From: Luteolibacter rhizosphaerae
Lineage (GTDB): Bacteria > Verrucomicrobiota > Verrucomicrobiia > Verrucomicrobiales > Akkermansiaceae
Assembly (NCBI RefSeq): GCF_025950095.1
Contig: NZ_JAPDDR010000008.1
Location: 186,001 to 250,000, forward strand
Direction: 5' to 3'
Length of the DNA: 64,000 nt
The position numbers were made by a program, and so were the translations under genes. Position 1 is the first letter of the stretch; each line of letters begins with the position of its first letter. Under the pieces are notes generated by a model. The model saw nothing but the letters and a program-made list of their open reading frames with translations. It was not told the origin of the DNA and made no database searches. This document shows, one piece after another, positions 25,806 to 35,000 of the stretch.

Positions 25806-26822
25806 TCAGGCGAATTGCTTGAGGAAGCGGGCGTCGTTTTCGATCAGGAGGCGGATGTCCTTGATGCCCCAGCGGATCATGGCGAGGCGGTCGAGGCCCA
25901 TGCCGAAGGCGAAGCCGGTGACCTTCTCCGGGTTATAGGCGTCGTCCTTGCGGCCCTTGTTGATCTGCTCGAAGACGGCGGGATCGACCATGCCGCAGCC
26001 GGCGACTTCGATCCAGCGCGGGTCCTGGCCCTTCACGTGGAGCTTCACGTCGATCTCGAAGCTGGGCTCGGTGAAGGGGAAGAAGTGGGGGCGGAAGCGG
26101 ACTTCCGTGGCGGAGCCGAAGAGCTCGCGGAGGAAGTATTCGAGGGTGCCCTTGAGATCGCCGAGGGAGACGTCCTTGTCCACGTAGAGGCCTTCGAGCT
26201 GGTTGAAGACGGAGAGGTGGGTGGCATCGATCTCATCGCGGCGGTAGGCCGAACCGGGGGCGATGATGCGAACCGGGGCGACCTGGGTCTCCATGGTGCG
26301 GACTTGGACCGAGGAGGTGTGGGTGCGCAGGAGCTTGCCGGAATCGAAGTAGAAGGTGTCCTTTTCGTTCCGTGCCGGGTGATCGGCGGGGGTGTTGAGG
26401 GCGTCGAAGCAGTGGAACTCGTCCTCGATCTCCGGGCCTTCGGCGAGGGCAAAGCCCATGCGGCGGAGAATGGAGATGGCCTGGTGGCGGAGAATGGTCA
26501 GAGGGTGGAGCGAGCCGTGATGGAGGGCGCGGGCGGGGAGGGTGAGGTCGATGCCTTCGAGCGCCTTCTTGTCGGCGGCGTCCTGCAGGGCGAGCTGCTT
26601 CTCCTCAAGGGCGGCGGTGATGGCGCCGCGGGCGGTATTGAGCAGGGCGCCGACGGCGGCTTTCTCCTCCTTCGGGACGTCGCGCATGCCGGCGGAGACT
26701 TCGGTGAGGGTGCCCTTCTTGCCGAGCACGGCCACGCGGGCGTCTTCGAGCGCACGGGCTTCGGTGGCGGCGGCGATGCGGGCCAATGCCTCGGTCTGAA
26801 TGGCTTCGATCTGGTCCTTCAT
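25806..26822 (-). CDS. pheS: Phenylalanine-tRNA ligase alpha subunit
   Basis: A 338-residue catalytic subunit. The N-terminal coiled coil (residues 1-85) binds tRNA. The class II core contains motif 2 (FRPHFFPFTEPSFEIDV) and motif 3 (GFAFGMGLDRLAM, near residues 310-322). ATG at 26822. The first gene of the pheS-pheT pair, on the minus strand and divergent from the GH43-like gene, 85 bases away. Confidence 0.97.
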   Translation of the reverse strand: MKDQIEAIQTEALARIAAATEARALEDARVAVLGKKGTLTEVSAGMRDVPKEEKAAVGALLNTARGAITAALEEKQLALQDAADKKALEGIDLTLPARALHHGSLHPLTILRHQAISILRRMGFALAEGPEIEDEFHCFDALNTPADHPARNEKDTFYFDSGKLLRTHTSSVQVRTMETQVAPVRIIAPGSAYRRDEIDATHLSVFNQLEGLYVDKDVSLGDLKGTLEYFLRELFGSATEVRFRPHFFPFTEPSFEIDVKLHVKGQDPRWIEVAGCGMVDPAVFEQINKGRKDDAYNPEKVTGFAFGMGLDRLAMIRWGIKDIRLLIENDARFLKQFA

Positions 26823-26907
26823 GGGAAAGCGGGGCGCAGGGATTAGCCGCTGGCGGGCCGAGAGTCAAAGGCTTGTCTTCACCGTATGGGCGGGGGAGCG
26901 TCCCGGG

Positions 26908-27951
26908 ATGAAGAGGCAATATTTCCTGCTGTGCGGATTGGTCCCGGCTCTGGCGGCGGTGACACCGGCGAGTGGGGAGGACGGGGCGTGGGTGATGGCG
27001 TATTTCCGCCAGCGGTATGAGGGGCGGGTGGAGATTGATGCGCAGGGGAAGGAGCATCAGGTGCCGCTGCCGGACCCGATGGCGGTGGAGCGCTTGCACC
27101 TGGCGATCTCGGAGGACGGAAGTACTTGGAAGCCGCTGAACGAGAACAAGCCGGTGTGGGAGCAGCGACTGCGAGATCCGTTCGTGAAAAAGGGGAAGGA
27201 CGGGCTGTGGCACCTGATGGGCACGGGTGGCGGTCGTCAGCGGAAGGCGGAGGACGGTCCGGTGTGCTTGCACGCGGTGTCGAAGGATCTACTGAAATGG
27301 GATCTGGTGGAGGCGCTGCCGCTGATGAAGGGTGTGAAGGACGAGCAGGGGCGGCCGGCGCGGAACATCTGGGCGCCGGAGTGGTTCGCGGACGAGCGGA
27401 GCGGGGAGACGGTGCTGATCTGGTCCTCCTCGTTCGAGGATGCGGGCTGGAAGAAGAGCCGGCTGTGGTATTCGCGGACGAAGGATTGGAAGGAGTTCAG
27501 CCCGGCGAAGGTGCTATTCACGCCGCCTTACTCGGTGATCGACGGCAACCTGCTGGAGAAGGACGGGAAGTACTATCTCTTCCATAAGGAAGAGGAGTTC
27601 AGCCGCGAAACGGGAGAGCGGCGGGCGATCCGGGTGGCGGTGGCAGATGCCTTGGAAGGGCCCTACACGATCCATGAGGGACCGCTGAACAAGGGGCAGA
27701 TCGTGCCGGTGATCACGGAGGGGCCGAGCATCATGCCGGATCCGAAAGGGAAGGGGTGGTTGCTACTTTATGATTACTGCATGACCAACCGATTCGGGCT
27801 GTCGGCATCGGACAACCTGTTCGATTGGAAGGTGGAGGAGTCGGCGAGTTTTCCGGCGGACGCGAGGCATGGGAGTGCGCTCCGGGTTACGGCGGAAGAG
27901 CAGGAGGGCTTGAAGAAGGCGTTTCCGGAGGGATCGGTTTCCGGGGATTAG
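26908..27951 (+). CDS. Secreted GH43-like (clan GH-F) glycosidase
   Basis: A 347-residue exported five-bladed beta-propeller hydrolase. The ATG at 26908 gives a signal peptide ending in PASGED. The three acids of clan F can be placed: Asp90 (RDPF, base), Asp212 (VIDGN, pKa modulator) and Glu271 (EGPSIMP, acid), with WAPEW between. Family members remove arabinose or xylose from plant polysaccharides, which agrees with the GH127 enzyme at the left edge. It stands alone; its stop faces the sigma-factor gene across a GAGA-loop hairpin. Confidence 0.8.
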   Translation: MKRQYFLLCGLVPALAAVTPASGEDGAWVMAYFRQRYEGRVEIDAQGKEHQVPLPDPMAVERLHLAISEDGSTWKPLNENKPVWEQRLRDPFVKKGKDGLWHLMGTGGGRQRKAEDGPVCLHAVSKDLLKWDLVEALPLMKGVKDEQGRPARNIWAPEWFADERSGETVLIWSSSFEDAGWKKSRLWYSRTKDWKEFSPAKVLFTPPYSVIDGNLLEKDGKYYLFHKEEEFSRETGERRAIRVAVADALEGPYTIHEGPLNKGQIVPVITEGPSIMPDPKGKGWLLLYDYCMTNRFGLSASDNLFDWKVEESASFPADARHGSALRVTAEEQEGLKKAFPEGSVSGD

Positions 27952-27972
27952 CGGCTGTTGGAGTCGCGCAGC

Positions 27973-27994
27973 CGGAAGCACGAGAGTGCTTCCG
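27973..27994. terminator. Hairpin between convergent genes
   Basis: CGGAAGCAC (27973-27981) and GTGCTTCCG (27986-27994) with a GAGA loop. No T-tract follows on either strand, so termination is plausible but unproven. Confidence 0.5.
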
Positions 27995-28012
27995 CTACGA
28001 TGGATTCATATC

Positions 28013-29581
28013 TCACTCGTCATCGAGGAAGTCGTGGCCGCCTTCTTGGGCGGCGGAGAGGCCTTGGATGAGCTTGAGGGTCGCCTCGGTTTCCTTAATG
28101 AGAAGATCGAGATCGGTGGGGTCAAAGGTGGCGAAAGTCGAGTCATCCGGATTGCGGGCCCGGGCTTCTTCGAAGGTCTTAAGGTCTTCATTGAAGGCGG
28201 TCAGTTGCTCGGGAGTGAGAAGCGCGCGGAACTGCGAGATGAAAGCGGCATCGGTCTGGGGCGCGCTGCTGACTCCCATGCTGAAGGAACGGCCGCTTTT
28301 ATCGATGGGGTCGCCGATCACCCTGACTTTGTCGGCGAGGCGTGCCCGGATGGCGATGTAGTCATTCTCAGGAAGAGCGCCGCGGGAGCAGGCGTCGCTT
28401 GCCAGCAGTAGTTCAACCAAGGGCAGAGGTTTGCGGGTGATCTCCTCCAGCCCTTGTTTCTCGGCTGCCAGTTGGCGCTGAAGGAAGTCGCGCACGACCT
28501 GGTCGGCTGCCGTCGTTTGCTCAGCGGAAAGTTCGAAAGATCTCCGCAGTGGTACGGAGCTCAATCCGATCTTGCTATCGTAGGCTTGATAGAAGCGGGT
28601 GAAGAGTTGGTGCGCCACATCGGCCCGGTTAATCACCAGTCCGGCGAGATCCCGGGAGCGTTTGGTACGATCTTCGCCGTAAGTGGCGACGAGACGATCC
28701 AAAGTCTTTTGAGTCTCGGAGCCGATGGAGGAGGAAGTAGTTTGGAAATTGCCGGTGGTTGGGGATGGTCCGGCAGTTTGGCTCGTAAGCAGAGCGGGAT
28801 GCCGGGTCTGTAGGAAGAAGGATGAGGTAGCGATGAGCAGAGCCAAGGTGGCAAGAATGATGGCTGGCTTTTTCGACATAAGGAGAGCGGGTAAAGTGAA
28901 AGTGGATGATGCCGGTGTGGCTCGCAGCGCGGTAGTGATGGAGGCGGAAAGGGAGTTGGCGGTGGCGAGACTCGCTTCGGCGTTCGAGGCGAGGCCGTGG
29001 GTGAGGCCTGCCGCTAGTCCGGCAGCCGGAGCGCAGCCGCGGCGCGTGAGTTGGAGGCGGAGCCGTTCAATGGCGCGGTCCAGGCGCTTCTGGGCGGCAT
29101 CGACGCTGATGGATAGTGCGGTGGCGATCTCGCGGATGCTCAGGGAGCGATAATGACGCAGGAGGATGGTATGGCGGTCCGCATGAGAAAGCGCGGCGAG
29201 CGCTTCATCGAGAACCGGCTCCAAGGGTTTCCAGATTGTCTGCGGGTTGTCCTCGGAGTTCACGGCATCAAGATGCTGGCCCAGTTCGTCGCGCTTGCGG
29301 TTCTCGCGCTTCGCGAGTTGAAGAAGATTGCGGGCCTGCATGGCTCCGGTGACGTGAAGCCAGCCGGCGAGAGAGTCGCGGCAGGCAAGGGTGCCGGCCT
29401 TGCGGGCGAGGGTGATGAAAGTGAGTTGGGAGGCCTCGGTGGCGAGATTGGCATCGCGGCCGACGCGGAGCGCTGCGTGATAAACCAGTCCGGCGTACCT
29501 CCTGACGAGCAGGGCAAAGGCTTGCTCGGAGCGCTGCTCCAGCCACTTCACCAGCAGTTCGGCATCGGAAAGATCGTCCAT
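28013..29581 (-). CDS. ECF-type sigma factor with membrane-spanning C-terminal extension
   Basis: A 522-residue protein. Residues 1-180 are an ECF sigma factor: region 2 around 10-95 (EQAFALLVRRYAGLVYHAAL, with TFITLARKA) and region 4 around 125-178 with a helix-turn-helix (LSIREIATALSISVDAAQKR). A low-complexity Ala/Thr/Ser linker leads to one hydrophobic span at about 239-257, and about 265 further residues should lie in the periplasm. The tail may act as a built-in sensor or anti-sigma module. ATG at 29581 (MDDLSDAELLV); the longer frame to 29686 is not supported. It lies 98 bases downstream of the NOS gene, same strand. Confidence 0.8.
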   Translation of the reverse strand: MDDLSDAELLVKWLEQRSEQAFALLVRRYAGLVYHAALRVGRDANLATEASQLTFITLARKAGTLACRDSLAGWLHVTGAMQARNLLQLAKRENRKRDELGQHLDAVNSEDNPQTIWKPLEPVLDEALAALSHADRHTILLRHYRSLSIREIATALSISVDAAQKRLDRAIERLRLQLTRRGCAPAAGLAAGLTHGLASNAEASLATANSLSASITTALRATPASSTFTLPALLMSKKPAIILATLALLIATSSFFLQTRHPALLTSQTAGPSPTTGNFQTTSSSIGSETQKTLDRLVATYGEDRTKRSRDLAGLVINRADVAHQLFTRFYQAYDSKIGLSSVPLRRSFELSAEQTTAADQVVRDFLQRQLAAEKQGLEEITRKPLPLVELLLASDACSRGALPENDYIAIRARLADKVRVIGDPIDKSGRSFSMGVSSAPQTDAAFISQFRALLTPEQLTAFNEDLKTFEEARARNPDDSTFATFDPTDLDLLIKETEATLKLIQGLSAAQEGGHDFLDDE

Positions 29582-29679
29582 TTTCTGAGATGGACTGTTG
29601 TGTCGGCGATGAAAGCGGACACGAAATTTTTCAGTCCCTCGGAAAGACGGCTCCGATCCAGCAGGAAAGGCGGCAGCAC

Positions 29680-30657
29680 TTACCAAGCCGGCGCCTGTTC
29701 GATGAAGGCGGGCTCGGGGCGCGAGTCGCTATAGTAGCGATGGAAGACCGGGCAGGCGGAGCCGGACATGGGCGGGACCAACCACGACCAATCACCAGGC
29801 ACATCCCGCCCGCAGGCTTCCTCGTTCCGGAGGTGCTGCATGAACTGGAGGGAGGCGGTGTGGTGATCGACGATCGCGACTCCCGCCTCGCGGAACGAAT
29901 GGATGACCGCGGTGTTCAGCTCGACCAAGGCGCGATCCTTCCAAAGCATCCGTCTCGCCTCGCGATCGAGATTCATCTTCTCCGCGATGAGTGGCAGGAG
30001 ATTGTAGCGGGTTTCATCGCCAAAATTACGGGAGGCGATTTCCGTGCCCATGTAGTAGCCGCTGAAGGGTGCGGCAGTGAAGTGATGGCCGTGTCCGACC
30101 AGAGCCATGTCCGAGATGACCGGGACGGCATGCCACTTCAGGCCGAGGTCTGCGAACCATGGTAAGTCCGGATGGCTGATTAAAACCTCGAGAACGGCAT
30201 TTGCAGGCAGAGAATAAAGGACAGGATCTTTCCCCGGGAGCTGGACGACGAGGGGAAGGAGATCGAAGCGACCGGGGACGGAAGGCGGTTTCCAACCGAG
30301 GGCGATAACGCGTTCCGTAAAGGCGGCTTGCTCCGGGTCTCCGAGGATCGAGCCATCGGCCAGGCGGTATCCGGCGTAGCGGATCAACTGACGATTCCAG
30401 ATGCGGGGGCCGCTGCCGTCCGCTTCAGCCGGGGAGAAAAGGGTAACGGCGGAGCGGATCTTACCGTGGTTGGTGGAGAAGCGGAGGTGCTCCACGCAGG
30501 CTTCGAAGATCTCGTCCGAAGTCGTGGCGGAGCGGGCGTCGAGGAACTCCAATGTATTCCAGAAGAGACGCCCGATGCAGCGGGCATTATTCCGCCACGC
30601 GACCTTGGCAAGGGTGAGGAGCTCATCGGCAGAGGCGGCGGGTGCGGGTCCGGTCAC
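29680..30657 (-). CDS. nos: Nitric oxide synthase oxygenase
   Basis: A stand-alone heme-thiolate oxygenase domain that makes NO and citrulline from arginine with electrons from unlinked reductases. Diagnostic blocks are all present: AWRNNARCIGRLFW with the heme-ligand Cys, RIWNRQLIRYAGY, the substrate-binding loop FSGYYMGTEIASRNFGDE with the arginine-binding Glu, VDHHTASLQFM, and the pterin/dimer region GDWSWLVPPMSG. I prefer the GTG at 30657 (325 residues): the extension to the ATG at 30753 looks less coding and would leave only 31 bases to purU. Either way the usual N-terminal helix before the heme Cys is shorter than in Bacillus NOS. No attached reductase domain. Confidence 0.9.
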   Translation of the reverse strand: MTGPAPAASADELLTLAKVAWRNNARCIGRLFWNTLEFLDARSATTSDEIFEACVEHLRFSTNHGKIRSAVTLFSPAEADGSGPRIWNRQLIRYAGYRLADGSILGDPEQAAFTERVIALGWKPPSVPGRFDLLPLVVQLPGKDPVLYSLPANAVLEVLISHPDLPWFADLGLKWHAVPVISDMALVGHGHHFTAAPFSGYYMGTEIASRNFGDETRYNLLPLIAEKMNLDREARRMLWKDRALVELNTAVIHSFREAGVAIVDHHTASLQFMQHLRNEEACGRDVPGDWSWLVPPMSGSACPVFHRYYSDSRPEPAFIEQAPAW

Positions 30658-30784
30658 GTGCTGAGAGAATGGGCAGCGGAGTAACGCACACCACTGGAAA
30701 GAGGAGAAAAGGCGGAAACCGCTGGGCCGGAGGGCAGGCTCCCGCCTTGCCATGAGGCCGGTCGGGCGTCTGAATCCGCGGCGC

Positions 30785-31645
30785 ATGGCCCGTCCCGGAT
30801 TGATCCTGAAGCTGAGCTGCCCCGACCAAGCCGGGATCGTCGCGAAGATCGCGAGCTATGTGGCGGGGCACCGGGGGAACCTGATCGAGTTCGCGCAGTT
30901 CACGGACAAGCTCTCGCTGCGCTTCTTCGCGAGGCTGGAGATCGAGACCGGTGAGCTGGATGTGGACCCGGAGGATTTCATCGAGGGCTTCGGGACTCTC
31001 GGGCGGTCCATGAAGGCGGTGTGGCACTTCCGCCGCCTGCCCTACAAGATGCGCACGGCGGTGCTGGTGACGAAGACCGACCACTGCCTGAACGAAATCC
31101 TGTGGCGCGCGGAGATCGGCGAGATGCCGGTGGAGATCACTTCGATCATCGGGAACCGCGATACCTGCCGCTCAATCGCGGAGCGGGCGGGGATTCCTTT
31201 CCATCTGGTGGAGATGGATGGAGACCGGAAGGCAGAAGGCTTCGCTGAGATCCGGAAGATCCTGGCGGACGAGGATGTGGAGCTGGCGGTACTTGCACGC
31301 TTCATGCAGATCCTGCCGGATGACTTCTGCCGGGATTTTGCGGGGCGCTTGATCAATATCCATCACAGCTTCCTGCCTGCCTTCATCGGGGCCAACCCCT
31401 ACAAGCAGGCATACGAGCGCGGGGTGAAGCTGATCGGGGCGACCTGTCACTATGTCACTGCGGATCTGGATGCGGGTCCGATCATCGAGCAGGAGGTGGA
31501 GCGGGTGCAGCACTTCCACGCACCGAACGACTTGGTGCGACTGGGCCGGAATTGCGAGCGTATCGCGCTGGCGCGGGGGATCCGCTACCACGTCCATGAC
31601 CGGACGATCATCGACGGGCACCGGGCGATCGTGTTTCCGGATTGA
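30785..31645 (+). CDS. purU: Formyltetrahydrofolate deformylase
   Basis: A 286-residue enzyme hydrolysing 10-formyl-THF to THF and formate, which supplies formate for PurT and balances one-carbon pools. The N-terminal ACT domain (residues 1-80, LILKLSCPDQAGIVAKIA) is followed by the formyltransferase fold with INIHHSFLPAF and the catalytic Asp region ATCHYVTADLDAGPIIEQ. The ATG at 30785 fits the family N-terminus; the longer frame from 30752 does not. It is divergent from the NOS gene. Confidence 0.95.
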   Translation: MARPGLILKLSCPDQAGIVAKIASYVAGHRGNLIEFAQFTDKLSLRFFARLEIETGELDVDPEDFIEGFGTLGRSMKAVWHFRRLPYKMRTAVLVTKTDHCLNEILWRAEIGEMPVEITSIIGNRDTCRSIAERAGIPFHLVEMDGDRKAEGFAEIRKILADEDVELAVLARFMQILPDDFCRDFAGRLINIHHSFLPAFIGANPYKQAYERGVKLIGATCHYVTADLDAGPIIEQEVERVQHFHAPNDLVRLGRNCERIALARGIRYHVHDRTIIDGHRAIVFPD

Positions 31646-32007
31646 GACTCAGGCTTCAATGCCGGCGCCCAAGAGCGATTGTTGAGGGCGGCTGCGCATT
31701 TTTGAAATGAGATGAGAAAATCTGACAGCTTCTAGGCTCAGGCTGCGTAATCAACGGGTTAGGGTTGTGGCGTTGCCTGCGGAGTTGTGTGGGCGCGGTG
31801 TAAATGCGGGAATTTATTGATCCGTTAGAGCAACGAATCCTTGATTCTTTCGTCCAAGTTTCCAAGGTCTACCGCTGGATATGCGAGGGCTCCAAGGCTC
31901 CCGCTTCCTGACCAAAACAGACCAACCCAAGCTTGGGTGAGTAATGTCGGAGGCCCCGTCTCCGGGTATCTCGCGCCCAAGTAGACATACCCCTAACTCA
32001 AGAACCC
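31646..32007. other. Intergenic region upstream of PA14 protein gene
   Basis: 362 bases with somewhat higher A+T content than the flanks. It presumably holds the promoter of the large secreted-protein gene; no convincing promoter, RNA structure or gene could be identified. Confidence 0.4.
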
Positions 32008-35000
32008 ATGATATACTCCCGATTCCGGGCAGTGCCGCAGACCCGTGCCTGCATGGTAGCACTCGCCGCCCTCGTGGTCCCCGTCCATGCCGGCACGTAT
32101 ACCAACGACTTCAGCGCGGATCCCTTTGCGACGTCCGTGCCTGTGAACCAAAGGCTAACCGCGTTCTCGAACCAAGCGGTGGGCAACGTCAACCGTCCCG
32201 GTTGGATCGCGACCGGTGGCGTAAGCAACTCCGGCTATCTGAAGTTGACCGATGCCGTAGGAAGCATCCGATCGACCATTGTCTTCCCGGATTTCGAACC
32301 GGGATTCAAGGTGGCGGGCTTCAACTTCGGGATCGATTGCCGGATCGGTGGCGGTGGCACGAATCCGGCGGACGGGTTCAGCATCAATTTCGCGCGCAAG
32401 GACGAGATCTACAATGACACGGTGATCACCACCGGAACCCCCTATGCGGGAACGAACAACGTGGGTCACACGGAAGCGGACCGGCATGAGGAAGGAACCC
32501 GCACCGGATTGGGCATCGGCTTCGACGCGTACTTCAGCGGTGGTGAAGACGTGATCGGCATCAGCGTGCGTGTGGATGACCAGCTGCTGCTGCAGGTCCC
32601 TCTGCCCAATCTCAATCGGGCGTCCACGGATCCCGGCTACGCGAACTCGCTCCAGACCGGACCCTTGATTGCCGGCACCGCGGCAGAGCGTGTGGCAGCC
32701 CTCGGATGGGGCCGCTTTGAAGTGGCCCTGAATCCCTCGAACGGGCGTCTCGATATCTGGTGGAAGGGGGTCAAGGTGGTTGATCAGCTCGAAACCAGCT
32801 TTGTTCCAAGCGCGGGACGTCTGGTGTTTGGCGCGCGCACCGGTGGCCAGAACCAGGTGCACCACTTCGACAACGTGACGCTGGAGACCTTCCCGGTGGA
32901 GGTGGCCGCGCTGACCACTGCGAAGGTGAATCACGATGGATTCGTCTTCCAGATCAGTGACTACGGCACGAACTCGGTGGTCACGCCTGCCCGTGTCACC
33001 TATCTGGAAATCGATGGAGCCCAAGTTACTCCCAACTCGGTGACGAAGTCCGGGGGTGTCACGACGATCACCTACGTGCCGCCGACGCCGTTTCCGCCGA
33101 ACTATACGGTGCCGTTCCTGATCAATGCGACCGACCAGCTCAACCGCGAGGTCGGCTCATCGGCCGTGCTGACGACGCCGCTGCTGCCGGAGGAGTTCTA
33201 CCTGACGAACGAGCCCTATCTCAACCAATGGGATATCCGCGAGATCCGGGGTGGAACCGTCACCGGTACGCCACCCTACAATTCGGCATTGTCGATCGCC
33301 GCGACTCCTCCGGGAACGCCGAACGATTACATCGCCCCGTACTTCAACATGTCCGATGACGTGGACTACGGCGGCCGCGGTTTCTTCAAGCGCGACCGGG
33401 CCTATGCCACGGGCGTAGCCGGGAACGATGACAATATGGTGGGGCTCGGCCGGACCAAGATCTCGATCACGGAAGCAGGCGACTACACCTTCCGCGTGCA
33501 TAGCGATGATGGCTTCGCGCTGCGGGTCAACGGCGGGAGCTTCTCAAAGGTAGCAGGGCTGGGCCTGATCGATGGCTCGGACTCGTCGACCATCGCCTTC
33601 CTGAACGGCACCGGAGATTCGAACACGCGTGGCACGATCAATCTGCCGGTGGGTGAATACGACATCGACTTCCTGTGGTTCGAGGGCACCGGCGGTTCCT
33701 ACGCCGAAGTCTCGTGGGCCAAGGGCGATCACACGGATGATCCGACGGGTGGCAAGTGGACGCTGGTGGGTGGCGAAAGCGACACGCCCTTCTTCCCGGC
33801 GGCTCCGCTCGATCTGCCGGCTCCGACGGGTGGCAACTGGAGCGTGCGGAACTATCACGGTGGTGCCAACGTGCCGGACCTGCGCTCGGCCTTCAACATG
33901 ATCGCCAATCCCGGTGCCGCGACGATCACCAACGCCGCTGCGCCGGTGGTGAACTTCCGCGATCCGCAGAACGCCGGCTACGACGGTATCTTCCGCAACA
34001 ACACGCCGTTCCCGATGGAGACGGTGGTGGCCGGGGCCGATGACAACCAGTTTGTCACGGTGGGTCGCTACGAGTTCGTGGCGCCGGCTGCGGGCGACTA
34101 TAGCTTCGGTGTATCCGCTGACGATGGCTTCGCCTTCCGGATCCTGGGAGGTGCCTACCTGATTAATCATGCGGGTCCGATGAACAACGGCAGCGGTATC
34201 GATCCGCTCGATCCCTCGGCCTTCCTCAACTCCGCGTCCTCGAGCGATGTGACCTACGGTGTCTATCGGGTGCCCGCCGCGGGGACCTATACGGTGGAGG
34301 TGGTGCAGGTGGAGCAGGCCGGCGGGGCCTCGCTGGAAGTCGCATGGGCTCCCGGGAACTTCACCACGCGCAACGCGACCTCCGCGTGGCGACTGCTGGG
34401 GAACGATACGGCTCCCGGAATCCCGGTGGCGGCTCCGATCCTGCCGAACAATCTGTTCGACGATCTCCCGCCCGCTCCGGCGACGTATTGGTCGACGCGC
34501 TTCTACTATCCGGGAACGGGCATTGGTAACCTTGAAGCGGCTTACCCCGTGATCCTGAATCCGGCCACGCCGAAGAATACCGGGGTCTATCAGTTCCTGA
34601 ACTTCCGGAACTTCGTGCCGGACGGTCAGATCGAAGGCACCTGGGTGAGCGGTCTCTTCCATGCGACGAATGCCACTGCGGCCTATCAGGTGCCAGCGGA
34701 ACGCCAGTATCTGGGTGCTACCGGACTGGTGGACAACGTGGCGGCGATCGCGACCTCGCGGATCGTGATCCCGACTGCGGGCAACTACACCTTCGGCATC
34801 TCCTCGGACGACGGCTTCGCGCTGCGCGTGGTGGGAGCACCGAACGGCTTCCAGCGCGTTTCGGGAGCGGCGACAATCGACTCGGCGCAGACGAACACGG
34901 TGTATCGCCTGACGGGCAGCAACAATGCCCGTGCGGTGATCAACCTGCCGGCTGGCGAGTATGATCTGGAATTCGCCTACTACGAAGGTGGCGGCGAAGC

